In this document: in pieces, positions 1-7,193 of the stretch | Layout of the letters: each line of letters starts with the position of its first letter | Position numbering within the stretch: the first letter of the stretch is position 1 | DNA from: CAZCBJ01 sp964496705 | GTDB taxonomy: Bacteria; Chloroflexota; Anaerolineae; Anaerolineales; Anaerolineaceae | Assembly (NCBI GenBank): GCA_964496705.1 | Contig: CAZCBJ010000049.1 | Coordinates: 1 to 20,961, forward strand | Reading direction: 5' to 3' | Length of the DNA: 20,961 bases | The notes under the pieces: model-generated | Databases searched by the model: none | What the model was told of the DNA's origin: nothing | The model's input: only the letters and a program-made list of their open reading frames with translations | Position numbers and translations under genes: made by a program

Positions 1-2
1 TC

Positions 3-1659
3 ACTCCCGAACAGATCCGCGCCCTCGGCGGGCTGAGCGTGATCACCACCCTCGACGCCAATACCCAGCGCGCCGCCGAGAAGGCCGTCGCCGACCAATT
101 GCAGCGTCTGCGCGCCCGCGAGGCGCTCTCCACCTCGCACAATCTCAACAACGCGGCGCTGGTCGCGCTCGACCCGCAGACCGGCGAGATCCTCGCCCTG
201 GTCGGCAGCCCGGATTATAACGACACCGCCCACTCCGGCGCGCTGAACATGGCCCTGGCTCCCCGCCAGCCCGGCTCAGCGCTCAAGCCGCTGATCTACG
301 CCGCCGCCTTNNNNNNNNNNNNNNNNNNNNNNCACCCCCGCCAGCCTGCTGCTGGACGTGCGCACCAACTTCGTCACCCACGACGACCAGCCCTACACCC
401 CGGTCAACTACGACGGTCGCGAACACGGCCCGGTGCTGGTCCGCGAGGCGCTGGCTTCTTCGCTCAACATCCCCGCCGTGCTGATGCTGCAGCGCATCGG
501 CCTGCCCACCCTGTTCCAGTTCGCCGCCCGCCTGGGCATCTCCTCCCTGGGCGACCCGCAGCACGCCGACCTCTCCCTGGCGCTGGGCGGTGGCGAGGTG
601 CGCCTGCTCGATTTAACCGCTGCCTATGCCGCCTTCGCCAACGGCGGTTACCGCGTCACACCCGCCGCCATCCGCGAGGTGCGCACCCTGCAGGGTCAGG
701 TGGTCTACACCGCCCCGCGCTCCGCGCCTGAGCGGGTGATCGACGCGCGCGTGGCCTGGCTGATCAGCGACATCCTCTCCGACGACAACGCGCGCATGCT
801 GGGCTTCAACACCAACAGTGTCCTGCGCCTCGACCGCCCCGCCGCGGTCAAGACCGGCACCACCTCCGACTTTCACGACAACTGGACCGTCGGCTACACC
901 CCCAACCTGGTGGTGGGCGTGTGGGCCGGCAACGCCAGCCACGAAGCCATGCGCAACATCACCGGTCTGACCGGCGCGGCGCCCATCTGGGCGCAAGCCG
1001 TGCGCAGCATGCTGGCTAGCGCGCCCGAGCAGCCCTTCTCCCGCCCCGAGGGTCTCATCCAGGTCGAAGTCTGTGCGCTCTCCGGCCGGCTGCCCACCCC
1101 CGCCTGCCCCTACCGCAAGACCGAATGGTTCATCGCCGGCACCCAGCCAACCCAGCCCGACACTTTCTACCGCCGTGTGACGCTCGACGCCGCCACAGGC
1201 GCGCTGGCGGATAACTCCACCCCGCCCGAGCGGCGCATCCCGGCCACCGTCCTCGACCTGCCGCCGCAGACCGAAGCCTGGGCGCGCGCCCACGGCCTGC
1301 CGCTGCTCAGCGACCTGCTGCGCGGGTCCAGCGCCGCCGTGGATGAGTCCGTCCAGCCCGCCGCGCCCGAGACGCCGCTCAGCCTGCGCTCGCCCGCCGA
1401 CCGCTCGGTGTTTTACCTCAGCCCCAGCCTGCCGCTGGCCGACCAGCGCCTGCACCTGGAAGCTGCCGGCGAGGCCGCCCTCCAGCGGGTCAGCCTGATC
1501 GTTGATGGGCAGGTCGTGGCCGCCCTCAACGCCCCGCCCTACTCCGCCTGGTGGACGCTGGCCCCCGGCGCGCACGAAGCCTGGGCGCTGGGGGAATACG
1601 CAGACGGATCAAAGATCGAAAGCCCGCATGTGTTTTTTGAAGTGCGCGAAGGGCAATGA
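3..1659 (+). CDS. pbpC: Penicillin-binding protein 1C, C-terminal part (5' end outside window; N gap inside)
   Basis: The protein is the transpeptidase part of a bifunctional class A penicillin-binding protein that cross-links peptidoglycan outside the cytoplasmic membrane. The glycosyltransferase domain would lie upstream of the window. Visible motifs are SALK (nucleophile Ser codon 276-278), SLN (460-468) and KTGT (850-861), in the expected order. The stretch TPASLLLDVRTNFVT, followed later by EALASSLNIPAV, is typical of PBP1C rather than PBP1A. The last ~90 residues (SLRSPADRSVFYL to the stop) match the Ig-like domain found at the C-terminus of PBP1C. The frame changes from codons starting at 39 to codons starting at 334 across the 22 N, because 22 is not a multiple of three; this is a gap-size artefact, not a frameshift. 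PBP1C genes commonly sit beside alpha-2-macroglobulin genes; here the partner is at 8453-14536. Family call is firm; the C subtype is likely. Confidence 0.93.
311..332. other. Assembly gap (22 N)
   Basis: A run of 22 undetermined bases lies inside the PBP1C gene, between the SxxK motif region and the TPASLLLDV segment. The flanking reading frames only agree if the true gap is a multiple of three, so the stated length is an estimate. Confidence 0.99.
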
Positions 1660-1692
1660 CCGTATTTTCCGGCCCATCTGCAGCCTTACTGC

Positions 1693-1723
1693 GCTGAAAG
1701 CTGACGGCTGAGAGCTGAAAGCT
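1693..1723. repeat. Tandem heptamer repeat GCTGANN
   Basis: GCTGA recurs at 1693, 1700, 1707 and 1714, exactly 7 bases apart (GCTGAAA, GCTGACG, GCTGAGA, GCTGAAA), followed by GCT at 1721. The array fills the gap between the convergent PBP1C and kinase genes and reaches into the kinase stop codon (1722-1724). It resembles the short tandemly repeated heptamers described in cyanobacteria; no function is evident. Confidence 0.8.
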
Positions 1724-2714
1724 ACTCCAGCACCTCGCCCAAAAAAGCCCCCTCCTCGGCCAGCGCCAGCAGCGTGCGGTAGGGCGCCCAGGTTTCCAGC
1801 GGGCCCTCGCCCTCCGGGTGAGCCAGCCATTCGCCCAGCAGCCAGCCCTGCAGCATCACCGCATAACCCAGCAGCAGCGCCTTTTCTTGCGGCGTTGCCA
1901 GCAGCGGGCGCGCCAGCTCAACCACCAGCCCGCGCAGCCCGGCCAGCCCCGACCCGCGCGGATCGGGCAGCGGGTCCTCCCGCTCACCCGGCGCAAAGGC
2001 CATCAGCACCAGCTCAGCCAGGTCGATCTGCGGCGGCGCGATCACCGCGAACTCGAAGTCCAACAGCGCCGTCACCCGTCCGTCCTGCCACAGCGCGTTC
2101 TCGGTCGTCAGGTCGCCGTGGTTGAGCACCACCCGCGCCCCCGGCAGCGCCGCCCAGTAGTCCGCCAGCCTGCCCGCCAGCGCGCGCACCTGCTGCGCAT
2201 TGAGCAAGCCGTCCGCGGCGAAGCGCTCCAGGCTGCCCACCGCCGCCGCCAGGTCGGGCGCGCCGAACCAGGGCACCTGGCGCGCGAACGGCGCCGCCGC
2301 GGCGGTATCCACCCGCTGCACCGCCAGAACCTTATCCCACAACTGCCGCCAGGCGCTGATGCGCTCTGCCCAGCCCAGCCTCAGCCACAGCTCGCCCAGG
2401 TTGCGCCCTGGCGCACGCCGCGACAGACACCACTCGTGCCCCTCCAGCTCGCCCCAGGCCAGCGGCGGCGGATAGCCCACCTCCGCCGGCAGCAGCGCGC
2501 CCAGCCCGGCCTCGCGGCGCAGCTTGTCGCCGCCCGGGCGCACCGCCAGCCGCAGCGCAAACGCGTCTGTCAGCCAGGTCGCGTTGGTCCAGCCGCCCGC
2601 GCGCGCCGCCTGGCTGAAATCCAGCCCCTGCTGCGCGAAGATGCGCCCGGCCAGGCTGTTCAGCCGGGCGAGCAATACGGGGTCGCGGTGCTGGTCAACG
2701 GGCGGCGAGTCCAT
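1722..2714 (-). CDS. Aminoglycoside phosphotransferase (APH)-family kinase
   Basis: A 330-residue small-molecule kinase of the APH/choline-kinase fold, predicted cytoplasmic. The catalytic loop is LNHGDLTTENALW (HGD plus the metal-binding Asn, about residue 194 on). The magnesium-binding Asp lies in ALLDFEFAVIAPPQIDLAEL about 20 residues later. The N-terminal lobe has GGWTNATWLTD and ALRLAV, the nucleotide-binding strand region. The family phosphorylates aminoglycosides, choline, homoserine, sugars and other hydroxyl compounds, and the substrate cannot be chosen here; it is not a recognisable resistance enzyme. The gene converges on PBP1C with 62 bp between. The ATG has no Shine-Dalgarno, but a TAAAAT hexamer lies 9 bases upstream (2724-2729 on the minus strand), so the message could be nearly leaderless. 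GC-rich codon use resembles the PBP1C gene. Confidence 0.85.
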   Translation of the reverse strand: MDSPPVDQHRDPVLLARLNSLAGRIFAQQGLDFSQAARAGGWTNATWLTDAFALRLAVRPGGDKLRREAGLGALLPAEVGYPPPLAWGELEGHEWCLSRRAPGRNLGELWLRLGWAERISAWRQLWDKVLAVQRVDTAAAAPFARQVPWFGAPDLAAAVGSLERFAADGLLNAQQVRALAGRLADYWAALPGARVVLNHGDLTTENALWQDGRVTALLDFEFAVIAPPQIDLAELVLMAFAPGEREDPLPDPRGSGLAGLRGLVVELARPLLATPQEKALLLGYAVMLQGWLLGEWLAHPEGEGPLETWAPYRTLLALAEEGAFLGEVLE

Positions 2715-2785
2715 ATCTTTTTTATTTTACCCCCGGATATTGACCCGCAAGGAAAAAGGAATCTCAGCAAATGGCAGCGCTTTGT

Positions 2786-2796
2786 TGTTGACAACA
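2786..2796. promoter_or_regulatory. Candidate operator, TGTTG-A-CAACA palindrome over the -35 box
   Basis: TGTTGACAACA is a perfect inverted repeat with 5-bp arms and a single central base, and it overlaps the -35 hexamer completely. A repressor bound here would block polymerase, which suits an inducible sugar importer. No regulator gene for it is recognised nearby, and a palindrome this short could arise by chance. Confidence 0.35.
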
Positions 2797-2814
2797 GACG
2801 ATTATGTGTATAAT
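2788..2814 (+). promoter_or_regulatory. Sigma70-type promoter of the ABC operon
   Basis: TTGACA at 2788-2793 and TATAAT at 2809-2814 are both perfect consensus, separated by 15 bp, slightly short of the usual 17. Transcription would start near 2821, giving a leader of about 265 nt. A second TTGACA-like stretch (TTGACAA, 2814-2820) overlaps the end of the -10 box but has no matching -10. Confidence 0.65.
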
Positions 2815-2919
2815 TGACAAGAGCGATCTCACCGCCAGCCGCTCAGTCAATTGGTTTCACTTTCTCCGTCCATTCTCACATTATCAGTAGAAATGAAAAG
2901 GTATTTGGGGTTGAATCAT

Positions 2920-2969
2920 TGCCACAAACTGCGGAGGGCTTTCTGCACCTCGCGGAATGTGTTGTGGCA
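2920..2969 (+). promoter_or_regulatory. Leader stem TGCCACAA/TTGTGGCA with inner hairpin
   Basis: TGCCACAA (2920-2927) is perfectly complementary to TTGTGGCA (2962-2969). Inside it, GCG(G)AGG near 2932 can pair with CCTCGC near 2948, so the leader RNA can fold as two coaxial stems. No known riboswitch class was recognised. Regulatory function is an inference. Confidence 0.4.
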
Positions 2970-3075
2970 TGGAGCGTTGCAGACCGACTGTTTCTGAAAG
3001 GAGGCCACCATCGCCGACATAGATATCGCACATTCAGTTCAATTCGATTCTGATTCAAGTTCACGCAAAAAATTT

Positions 3076-3081
3076 AGGAGG
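3076..3081 (+). promoter_or_regulatory. Ribosome binding site of the binding-protein gene
   Basis: AGGAGG ends 5 bases before the ATG at 3087 in an A/T-rich setting, a near-optimal Shine-Dalgarno that fixes the start codon. Confidence 0.85.
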
Positions 3082-3086
3082 ATAAT

Positions 3087-4145
3087 ATGCTCAAGTTCAC
3101 GAAAAGCTTTGCTCTGATCACCCTGCTGATCCTGGTTCTGACGGCCTGTGCCCCGGCTGCCACCCAGGCTCCCGAAGTTCCACAAACCGCAGCGCCCGCA
3201 GAAACCGAAGGCGGCGCGCCTGCAGCCGGGAGCGGCTGGTGCTCGGGCACAAAGATCGTATTCTTCCCCGGCGGATCACCCGGCGGCGGTTTTGAGACCG
3301 TGGTCTACAACGGCGCCCTGGCGGCCGCAGCCGATACGGGCGCCCAGGTGGAATATATGTGGTCCGATTGGGACCCCGCCAAGATGATCACCCAGTTCAC
3401 CGAGGCCATGGCGACCAAACCGGACGGCATCGCTGTCATGGGACACCCGGGCGACGAGGCTTTTGATCCCTTGATCGATGAGGCCATGGCGCAGGGCATC
3501 ATTGTCACCAGCATGAACACCCAACTGCAAAAAGCGCAAAGCCAATACAGCTCCAAGGGCTTTGGCTATGCCGGCGCCATCCTCTACGACGCGGGCTACG
3601 CGCTCGGCACCGAGGCGGTCCGGCGCTCTGGCGTGAAAGCCGGCGACAAGGCCTTCCTGTGGGGGCTGCTGTCCCAGGCGGGGCGCGGCGAGCGCACCAA
3701 GGGTGTGAAGGACGCTCTCGAAGCTGCCGGTTTGGTGGTCATCTACCAGGAAATTGATGACGCCACCAACAAAGAAGCTGCCGCTGGCGTCCCGACTTTC
3801 ACCGGCATCATGTCAGCCAATCCAGACATCAAACTGATGGTGACCGATCACGGCAACCTGACCGGCACCGTGCAAACCTTCCTGGAAGCCGCCGGCAAGA
3901 AACCGGGCGAGGTCTTCGCTGCCGGTTTTGATATGTCTGGCAATGCCATCGAAGCCATCCGCGGCGGCTGGCTCCAACTGGTGATTGATCAGCAGCAGTT
4001 CCTGCAGGGCTACTTCGGCGTGCTGCAGATCTGCCTGACCCACAATTACGGCTTCGCCGGCCTGCAAATTGACACCGGGGCGGGCTTTGCGAGCAAGGAC
4101 AATGTTGAGGTGTTGGCGGACCTGGTGAAGAAGCAAATCCGCTGA
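3087..4145 (+). CDS. Sugar ABC transporter substrate-binding lipoprotein (RbsB-like, CUT2 type)
   Basis: A 352-residue solute receptor of a periplasmic-binding-protein-type importer. Residues 1-20 form a lipoprotein signal peptide ending in the lipobox LTAC (Cys21), followed by a flexible Ala/Pro/Thr linker to about residue 48, so the protein is tethered outside the cytoplasmic membrane. The mature part has the RbsB/LsrB-like fold (Peripla_BP_4): a first beta strand TKIVFFPGG, the segment KPDGIAVMGHPGDEAFDPLI in the first lobe, and FAAGFDMSGNAIEAI in the second. Neighbouring ATPase and permease genes complete the importer. Simple sugars, sugar alcohols or autoinducer-2-like molecules are all possible ligands, and the sequence does not decide. 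Strong ribosome site; structured leader upstream; two hairpins directly downstream. Confidence 0.92.
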   Translation: MLKFTKSFALITLLILVLTACAPAATQAPEVPQTAAPAETEGGAPAAGSGWCSGTKIVFFPGGSPGGGFETVVYNGALAAAADTGAQVEYMWSDWDPAKMITQFTEAMATKPDGIAVMGHPGDEAFDPLIDEAMAQGIIVTSMNTQLQKAQSQYSSKGFGYAGAILYDAGYALGTEAVRRSGVKAGDKAFLWGLLSQAGRGERTKGVKDALEAAGLVVIYQEIDDATNKEAAAGVPTFTGIMSANPDIKLMVTDHGNLTGTVQTFLEAAGKKPGEVFAAGFDMSGNAIEAIRGGWLQLVIDQQQFLQGYFGVLQICLTHNYGFAGLQIDTGAGFASKDNVEVLADLVKKQIR

Positions 4146-4154
4146 GCAAACTCA

Positions 4155-4189
4155 AGCGGTCAAGGCTCATCCGCTGCGGATGAACCGCT
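4155..4189 (+). promoter_or_regulatory. Hairpin directly after the binding-protein stop codon
   Basis: AGCGGT (4155-4160) pairs with ACCGCT (4184-4189), and within it TCATCCGC (4167-4174) pairs with GCGGATGA (4176-4183), leaving CAAGGC bulged. There is no U-tract. Such a stem at the 3' end of a binding-protein gene may protect its message from exonucleases. Confidence 0.5.
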
Positions 4190-4201
4190 AACCCAAACAA
4201 A

Positions 4202-4247
4202 CAAGGGCTAAATAGTGTCCGGTAACTCTCGCGCTATTTAGCCCTTG
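4202..4247. terminator. Perfect 14-bp inverted repeat between receptor and ATPase genes
   Basis: CAAGGGCTAAATAG (4202-4215) and CTATTTAGCCCTTG (4234-4247) are perfectly complementary around an 18-nt loop. The + strand continues with AACAAAAATAAC, so there is no U-tract in the operon direction; the minus strand continues with TTTGTTTGGG. It is therefore more likely a partial attenuator or RNA-stability element that lets the receptor be made in excess than a full stop. A weak second promoter (TTGAAC 4245-4250, TAAAAT 4270-4275, 19-bp spacer) follows it. Confidence 0.5.
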
Positions 4248-4309
4248 AACAAAAATAACGGCAAACGGGTAAAATAGACCCATCTTTTCGTGAAACGGAG
4301 ATCGTCGAT

Positions 4310-5068
4310 ATGGAGCCATACCGCCTCGAATTGAGAAATGTGTCCAAATTTTTTGGAGAGGTCCGGGCGCTGGAAAACATCGACTTCCATCTGGGACGCA
4401 ATGAGATTGTGGGTCTGCTGGGCGACAACGGCGCCGGAAAATCCACACTGATCAAGATCATCACCGGTTATCATCAGCCCACTTCTGGTGAGATTTTCTT
4501 CAACGGCCAGAAAGTGGAGAATCTCACTGTCCCAAAAGCCAGGCAACTGGGCGTGGAAACTGTTTATCAGGAACGCGCGCTGGCAGAACAGCAGACGCTC
4601 TGGCGCAATATCTTCCTGGGACGCGAGCTATGCACTTCGATGGGCTTCCTCGACATCCAGAAGATGAAGGACGAGACCCACCGCTTGATGTCTCAGACCA
4701 TGGGCTTCACCTCGCAAGCGGTCAGCCCCGATTCGCGCGTGGGCAAATATTCGGGCGGAGAAAAACAGGGTGTCGCCATTGTGCGCGCGCTGTTTTTCGA
4801 GGCAGAAATCATCGTGTTGGACGAACCGACCATGGGACTCTCGCTCAAAGAAACCGCCAAGCTGGTCAACTTTGTCAAGAGTATCAAGGAAGCGGGAAAA
4901 TCCGCCATCTTCATCGACCACAACATCTTTCATGTCTATAATGTCGCAGATCGCGTGGTCGTAATCGACCGCGGAAAAGTCGCCGGTGAATTCATGACCC
5001 AATCCATTAGCGTGACTGAGTTAATGGAAAAAATGGTCCGCGTTGCCGAGACCGGCAGCCTCGATTAG
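4310..5068 (+). CDS. Sugar ABC transporter ATP-binding protein, single-domain (FrcA-like)
   Basis: A 252-residue ABC ATPase that energises the importer from the cytoplasmic face. All catalytic motifs are present: Walker A GDNGAGKS (38-45), Q-loop Gln87 in VYQERAL, signature YSGGEKQ (148-154), Walker B IIVLDE (167-172) and switch His204 in FIDHN. The segment YQERALAEQQTLWRNIFLGR is typical of the ribose/fructose (CUT2) group. Most CUT2 ATPases (RbsA, XylG, MglA) are about 500 residues with two fused ABC domains. This one has a single domain, as in FrcA, so it should act as a homodimer. ATG preceded by GGAG at 4297-4300. It follows the receptor gene by 164 bp containing two hairpins and precedes the permease by 16 bp. 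Confidence 0.93.
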   Translation: MEPYRLELRNVSKFFGEVRALENIDFHLGRNEIVGLLGDNGAGKSTLIKIITGYHQPTSGEIFFNGQKVENLTVPKARQLGVETVYQERALAEQQTLWRNIFLGRELCTSMGFLDIQKMKDETHRLMSQTMGFTSQAVSPDSRVGKYSGGEKQGVAIVRALFFEAEIIVLDEPTMGLSLKETAKLVNFVKSIKEAGKSAIFIDHNIFHVYNVADRVVVIDRGKVAGEFMTQSISVTELMEKMVRVAETGSLD

Positions 5069-5084
5069 CGCTTGAACAACATGG

Positions 5085-6134
5085 ATGGACACAATGAATT
5101 CCAATGACAACAGTACTCTCCCCAAAACCACTCAACACTACAAGCTGCCCTTCAGTGTGAGAAGGTTTGTCCGTTCTTACAGCGCCCAACTCGGCATCCT
5201 GGGCGTGTTCATCGCCCTGTGGATCTTTTTCATCGCCTCGGCTCCCAAAACCTTCTTATCCCCACAAATATACTACGCCTTCATGTCCTCCATCCCCTTC
5301 TTTGCCATCATGGCCATTCCCCTGACCATCGTGGTGATCGCCAAGGAGATGGATCTGTCGTTCCCCTCCATCATGGCGATGGGCATGGTGGCGTTTTCTT
5401 TTACCTACAACAACACCGCCTTCACCGGCAGCGAAAATCTGCGTGTATTCCTGGCAATCATCGCAGCCCTTGCCACAGGCACACTCATCGGGTGGCTGAA
5501 CGGCAAGATCATCATCAAATTCGGTATCCCTTCCCTCATCGTCACCCTGGGCACCCAGTTTTTCTGGCGGGGCGCCGTGCTGGTGTTGACACAAGGCACC
5601 AACTTCACCCTGAGCTACATCAAAAGCACCATTTTCTATCCGCTGCTGGTCGGCAAAATTGGCGGCTACCTCCCCATGCAGATGATCTGGCTGATTATCA
5701 TCACCATCATCGGCTGGGTGCTTTTAAACCGCCACCGCTTCGGCGCCCATATCTACCTGACGGGCGATAATATCAACAGCGCCGAGTTGATGGGCATCAA
5801 CACTGGCCAAACCCGCATGCGAGCCTTCATGCTGCTTGGGCTGGTTTCGGCCTTTGCGGGTGTGGTGGCCAGTTTCTACGTGGCTTACTTCTGGCCCTCC
5901 CTGGGTGACGGCTACCTGCTGCGCACCATGGCATCTGTTTTCCTGGGTGGAACGTCTGTCTTTGGCGGCACAGGCACAATCCTGGGCACCTTCCTCGGCT
6001 CATTTATCATTGGCTCCATCGACGCGGCCACGGTGGCAATCGGTCTGACAGGATTTTGGACGCAGTTGATCTATGGTTTCATCATTGTGCTCTCGGTGAT
6101 CATGCACACTTACCTGCGCAAGCGCGGTGAGTGA
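5085..6134 (+). CDS. Sugar ABC transporter permease (RbsC/FrcC-like, BPD_transp_2)
   Basis: A 349-residue integral membrane protein with about eight to ten hydrophobic segments, starting after a polar N-terminus of about 35 residues (first helix LGILGVFIALWIFFIA). The CUT2 permease hallmark appears as AKEMDLSFPSIMAMGMV, equivalent to the GxIDLSVGS region, and IGWLNGKIIIKFGIPSLIVTLG is the conserved cytoplasmic loop and following helix. The C-terminal half has FLGGTSVFGGTGTILGTFLG. Together with the two preceding genes it forms a complete importer. The chosen ATG lacks a clear ribosome site; the in-frame ATG at 5094 is equally possible, with GGATGGA upstream. It converges on the next gene with only 7 bp between, and no terminator was found there. 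Confidence 0.93.
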   Translation: MDTMNSNDNSTLPKTTQHYKLPFSVRRFVRSYSAQLGILGVFIALWIFFIASAPKTFLSPQIYYAFMSSIPFFAIMAIPLTIVVIAKEMDLSFPSIMAMGMVAFSFTYNNTAFTGSENLRVFLAIIAALATGTLIGWLNGKIIIKFGIPSLIVTLGTQFFWRGAVLVLTQGTNFTLSYIKSTIFYPLLVGKIGGYLPMQMIWLIIITIIGWVLLNRHRFGAHIYLTGDNINSAELMGINTGQTRMRAFMLLGLVSAFAGVVASFYVAYFWPSLGDGYLLRTMASVFLGGTSVFGGTGTILGTFLGSFIIGSIDAATVAIGLTGFWTQLIYGFIIVLSVIMHTYLRKRGE

Positions 6135-6141
6135 CCAGGTC

Positions 6142-7152
6142 CTAATGCTCCGCCGGCTCCACCAGTTCAACCTGCCACTCCCCCATCGCCTGGATGCGGG
6201 TGGCATCCCCCGGCCAGTAAAGGTGTGTCCAGTAGCTGGCTCCGCGCAGCACCGAGGGGTTCGCCCCCAGCGTGACGATGATATGGTTGGGCGTGTAATG
6301 CGCAAAATGGGTTTGGCGCTCGGCGGGAAGGCGTCCCAGTGTGGGATCCAGCGCTGTCCAACCGCTGCCGGGCAGGTACACGTCCGGCCAGGTGTGTTCC
6401 ACCCTTGCCCCTTCGCCTGCCTCCTCCTCCAGGTACACCAGCCCCTCGAAATAGCGGGCCGGGATGCCCCGGGAACGACTGAGCGCCACCAGCAGGGAGG
6501 TGTACTCCGTGCAATCGGCGCCCATCTTTCCGAAAGTGGCCTGTGCCCCCCAGTTTTTCCCGTTGAAGGTGTAAACCAGTTCGTCGCCGATGTAATCATA
6601 GAAGGCTCGCACCTGCTGGCAAACCGTTTCCTTGCCGCGCACAAGCCTCTCTGCCAGCGCCACAACCTGCGGGTTGCGCGACTCGATGTGCAGCTCCGGC
6701 TGGGTGAACTCCTCCGGCAGCGCACCCTGGCAGATGGACACATCGTATGCTAGCTCATTCACAATCACCCGGTACTCAATCTCCACGCTGCGGATCGAGC
6801 CAGCCGGCTGCCCGGAAAAATCAAACTGGGCATACTGGTTGCCGTATTCGTCGGTCACCAGCGTGTAATTCCCCGGCGAAACCCGCATGGAGATCATCTG
6901 CTGGTAGGGAGCAAAATCGCGGATCAAAGCAACCCAGAGGTTCTGCTTTTCAGGTCGGCCGGCGCCCTGGTTGGCCAGCGTCAGCCATTGGCGCACCACG
7001 TACTCCCGCTGGGAAATCACCGACGCTGCAGAGCCTGGAAGCGGATCGGCAGGGTGCGGCGACTGCTTTTGCGCCCGGCAACCCAGCACACAAAGGAACA
7101 CGATCAACGTGAATAGCTTGCTCAAAAAGTTCGTGATAGCGCCTCTTTTCAA
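6142..7152 (-). CDS. Transglutaminase-fold lipoprotein, putative cysteine peptidase
   Basis: A 336-residue protein with a lipoprotein signal peptide ending in VLGC (Cys25), so it should be anchored outside the cytoplasmic membrane. The C-terminal half carries a transglutaminase-like core with a full triad: Cys214 in GADCTEYTSLLVALSRSRGIP, His253 in VEHTWPDVYLP and Asp269 in WTALDPTLG. Bacterial members mostly act as peptidases or amidases; the substrate is unknown. Residues about 50-150 are a less conserved beta-rich region. The start is unusual: the furthest upstream start is TTG (7150-7152) without a ribosome site. A second TTG at codon 10 would give a shorter signal peptide. The gene diverges from the URO-D-like gene with 41 bp between. 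Confidence 0.85.
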   Translation of the reverse strand: MKRGAITNFLSKLFTLIVFLCVLGCRAQKQSPHPADPLPGSAASVISQREYVVRQWLTLANQGAGRPEKQNLWVALIRDFAPYQQMISMRVSPGNYTLVTDEYGNQYAQFDFSGQPAGSIRSVEIEYRVIVNELAYDVSICQGALPEEFTQPELHIESRNPQVVALAERLVRGKETVCQQVRAFYDYIGDELVYTFNGKNWGAQATFGKMGADCTEYTSLLVALSRSRGIPARYFEGLVYLEEEAGEGARVEHTWPDVYLPGSGWTALDPTLGRLPAERQTHFAHYTPNHIIVTLGANPSVLRGASYWTHLYWPGDATRIQAMGEWQVELVEPAEH

Positions 7153-7193
7153 AGCTATTGTAAATCATAGAAGCTCAAAAGGATGGACTTGAA

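Larger units (their letters stand above)
2715..3086 (+). other. Intergenic region holding promoter and long leader of the ABC operon
   Basis: This 372-bp stretch separates the divergent kinase and ABC-transporter genes. I see no convincing gene: short open frames lack a plausible start and ribosome site. It holds a consensus-like promoter (2788-2814), an inverted repeat over the -35 box, and about 265 nt of leader with a long-range stem (2920-2969), an unattached AAGGAGG, and finally the true ribosome site before 3087. It is visibly more AT-rich than the flanking genes. Confidence 0.7.

Noticed and set aside
283..370. Apparent frameshift in the PBP1C gene
   Set aside because: The frame change coincides with the 22-N gap, whose length is only an estimate; both sides match the same protein family.
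1722..2714. Aminoglycoside resistance gene
   Set aside because: Only the shared kinase fold is visible; no feature of a known resistance enzyme and no mobile-element context.
1818..2813. A 331-residue open frame on the + strand
   Set aside because: It is the antisense shadow of the APH-family kinase gene, without recognisable domains.
2814..3053. Small open frame in the ABC-operon leader
   Set aside because: It begins with TTG over the promoter region, where the transcript has not started, and has no ribosome site.
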